Shown here piece after piece: positions 62,498 to 64,000 of a stretch of 64,000 nucleotides of DNA. The stretch comes from Chlamydiales bacterium (GTDB taxonomy: Bacteria; Chlamydiota; Chlamydiia; Chlamydiales; SM23-39): the NCBI GenBank assembly GCA_028278035.1, contig JANQFC010000026.1, positions 1 to 64,000 of the forward strand. Direction: 5' to 3'. How positions within the stretch are numbered: position 1 is the first letter of the stretch; each line of letters opens with the position of its first letter. The notes beneath the pieces were generated by a model that searched no databases, had not been told where the DNA came from, and worked only from the letters and a program-made list of their open reading frames with translations. The position numbers were made by a program, and so were the translations under genes.

Positions 62498-64000
62498 ATG
62501 CCGAAAGCATATTTAAGTGATTTTCCTATAGAAAAAAAAGTTTTTTCTAATTTAACTAAAACTTTTTTATTGTTTAAAAAAGCTCATTTCAAAAAATTAA
62601 ACAAATTAGAAAAAGCGCATTTTGTAAATAAAACGCTATGTACTTTAATAGAAAAACAAAAAAGTCCGTGTTTTTTACTTTTTGCTGTAATCGACTACAT
62701 AAAAAGAATAAAAGAAAAAAAGATTTTAGATGATTATGATATCAATTCTTTTGAGCTTTGGCTCAATCAGTTTTCTAAATATGACTTTGAAAAGAATTAT
62801 GAAATCAGAGCTAAAATTACAGGTAAATATCTGCCAAGGGATGAGTATCAACATTACTTTCCTATCGGTATGGGAAAAATATACGAAGGTTCTCATATAG
62901 TAACAGCACATAAGTCTCCAGATCTGGATTCTACCATAGCTTCTTTTTGGGGATGGATGGACGCTTTTTCTGCTAGAGTTGGCAAGAACTTACATTTATG
63001 GAATGTGCCCGGAGGACTTCCTGTATCACTTATCGAAACTAATTTATTATTTAAAAATATTTTTTCGGAAGGCATTTTTGATATAGCCAAGTCAAGACCT
63101 ACTTTAACTTTGACCAGCAAAGATATTATGACTCAGGAAGGAGTTGTTAGAAAATGCTATACTGATCAGTCAATCGAGATTGAAAGGGACCAAAGGTTAA
63201 AAGCAGTAGTTATAGTGGATGAAAATGGAAATTATTTAGGAGACTGGAGAAGTGTAGATGTTGAAGGTGTAAGACAGATTATTATGCTTTTAAATAACTG
63301 TCTTAGATGGTTTGAAAATAATTTACATATTACTTTGATTTCACTTTTCGCTAAAAAAACTTTAAAAATTACAGATATTCCTAAATTCGTACAAAAAGTG
63401 TTTAGTAATAAAATTAAAGATTGCGCTCCAGCTAAAGAATACAGTGAAAAACAAAAAGAGCATTTAAATGATTATTTGGAAAAAGTTTTAAAGGTAAACA
63501 AAGGAATTAATGCAAATTTTGATGAATTTGCAGAAGCTCTGTATGATAATAAAGTAATTCAGCTTCATAATTTTCATAAGATATTTAATGTTTTTAAAAG
63601 ATCGAATCTTTTTGATAAGAAAGGCCAGCTAAAGGAAAACAGAATTCAAATTTTTTTATATTTAGAGAAAATAATAAAAGGTCTAAATGATGCTTTGCTA
63701 TCAGTTAGGTCTTTTATAGAAAAAATTAATATTTCTTTGGATATCAAAAAACAGGTATTTGGATATCAGCCTCATTTTGTCTCGCATAAATCAGATATTG
63801 AAGAAGTTAAGATGAAATTGGGATCCAGATCTTATTTGACTGTTAATTTCCCATCTCAGGAAAACTGCATACCTATGGGGGTAGTAAGATCTATTGATCT
63901 AAGACAAAAATTTTTAGGAACGGTGTCTTTAAGGGACTTTTGTAATTTCGAAGAAATAAAAGTAGCGTCATATTTGCAGGTAATAAGTGTTATTGATCAT
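62498..64000 (+). CDS. DHH-type phosphoesterase-like protein (partial, 3' end beyond window)
   Basis: 501 codons from ATG 62498 (GAGGATATAATG ribosome site), open to the window end. TAHKSPDLDSTIASFWGWMD (H138, D142, D144) is the HxxxDxD metal motif of DHH/family II pyrophosphatase-like enzymes, followed by LWNVPGGLPVSL. A segment around residues 205-245 (TSKDIMTQEGVV, LKAVVIVDENGNYLGDWRSV) looks like one CBS repeat inserted in the catalytic domain, an arrangement known in regulated family II PPases. The last visible residues, VISVIDH, could be the beginning of the DHH motif. Substrate unknown. Confidence 0.75.
   Translation, partial: MPKAYLSDFPIEKKVFSNLTKTFLLFKKAHFKKLNKLEKAHFVNKTLCTLIEKQKSPCFLLFAVIDYIKRIKEKKILDDYDINSFELWLNQFSKYDFEKNYEIRAKITGKYLPRDEYQHYFPIGMGKIYEGSHIVTAHKSPDLDSTIASFWGWMDAFSARVGKNLHLWNVPGGLPVSLIETNLLFKNIFSEGIFDIAKSRPTLTLTSKDIMTQEGVVRKCYTDQSIEIERDQRLKAVVIVDENGNYLGDWRSVDVEGVRQIIMLLNNCLRWFENNLHITLISLFAKKTLKITDIPKFVQKVFSNKIKDCAPAKEYSEKQKEHLNDYLEKVLKVNKGINANFDEFAEALYDNKVIQLHNFHKIFNVFKRSNLFDKKGQLKENRIQIFLYLEKIIKGLNDALLSVRSFIEKINISLDIKKQVFGYQPHFVSHKSDIEEVKMKLGSRSYLTVNFPSQENCIPMGVVRSIDLRQKFLGTVSLRDFCNFEEIKVASYLQVISVIDH

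Noticed and set aside
62893..63120. Minus-strand frame of 75 codons
   Set aside because: Lies entirely inside the well-supported DHH-type gene on the plus strand and shows no family motif.
1..64000. CRISPR array, insertion sequence or prophage
   Set aside because: No regularly spaced identical repeats, transposase, integrase of island type, or phage structural genes were seen; the only recombinase is the housekeeping XerC-like protein.

Overview
This AT-rich window (roughly 30 % G+C by eye) comes from a member of the Chlamydiota, most likely an environmental or protist-associated lineage rather than the genus Chlamydia. Three blocks support this. The first is a near-complete chlamydial type III secretion (T3SS) locus in the order cdsD-E-F-G, CT668-like, cdsN-O-P-Q, a pkn5-type kinase, cdsC (18353-31072, minus strand). 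The second is the clpX/clpP/tig, tRNA-Gly, SNF2, mreB, pckG block (38140-48034), which matches C. trachomatis CT705-CT710 as I recall it. The third is the glyA-clpP-dapF set (6464-9367). The housekeeping genes use chlamydial-type architectures: long GlyA, two ClpP paralogues, and two SNF2 helicases with SWIM zinc fingers.

Layout. 1-547 holds the end of a large repeat-rich surface protein that enters from the left. 523-6245 holds a SpoU methyltransferase, an ABC-F protein, divergent xerC, an AAA/DUF4143 ATPase, the RNase P RNA and a CT398-like zinc-ribbon coiled-coil protein. 6464-17022 holds metabolism and core functions (glyA, clpP, dapF, an SNF2 helicase, der, a SulP transporter) plus one proline-rich orphan. 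17024-31072 is the T3SS core. Divergent from it is a six-gene set of helical, partly hydrophobic proteins (31442-36559) behind a consensus promoter, the best candidate for translocators or secreted substrates. 36628-38004 encodes an exported protein with a complete RING-HC cysteine/histidine pattern and helical repeats. 38140-50330 holds the clp/tig/mreB/pckG/dtd/ndk housekeeping genes. 50393-55701 is an envelope cluster (GT9 glycosyltransferase, LptB, LptA-like, LptC-like, KdsA) with dapB.

The accessory part starts at tRNA-Arg(TCT) (55813-55886). Two modules follow: an AlbA_2/HATPase RecG-like regulator, then a two-gene AbiE-like toxin-antitoxin system with a symmetric four-half-site operator over its promoter. 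Each module ends in a degenerate copy of the tRNA 3' end and its flank, so the region looks like a stepwise tRNA-anchored island. Next comes a run of small genes (59391-62292). Several encode two-transmembrane, Inc-like proteins, two of which carry a perfect acidic dileucine (ExxxLL) motif resembling eukaryotic endolysosomal sorting signals. The window ends inside a DHH-type phosphoesterase-like gene.

The genes most worth attention are the tRNA-Arg island, the RING protein, the dileucine Inc-like family and the orphan operon beside the T3SS. All functional claims rest on motif reading and remembered family knowledge; no database search was run.
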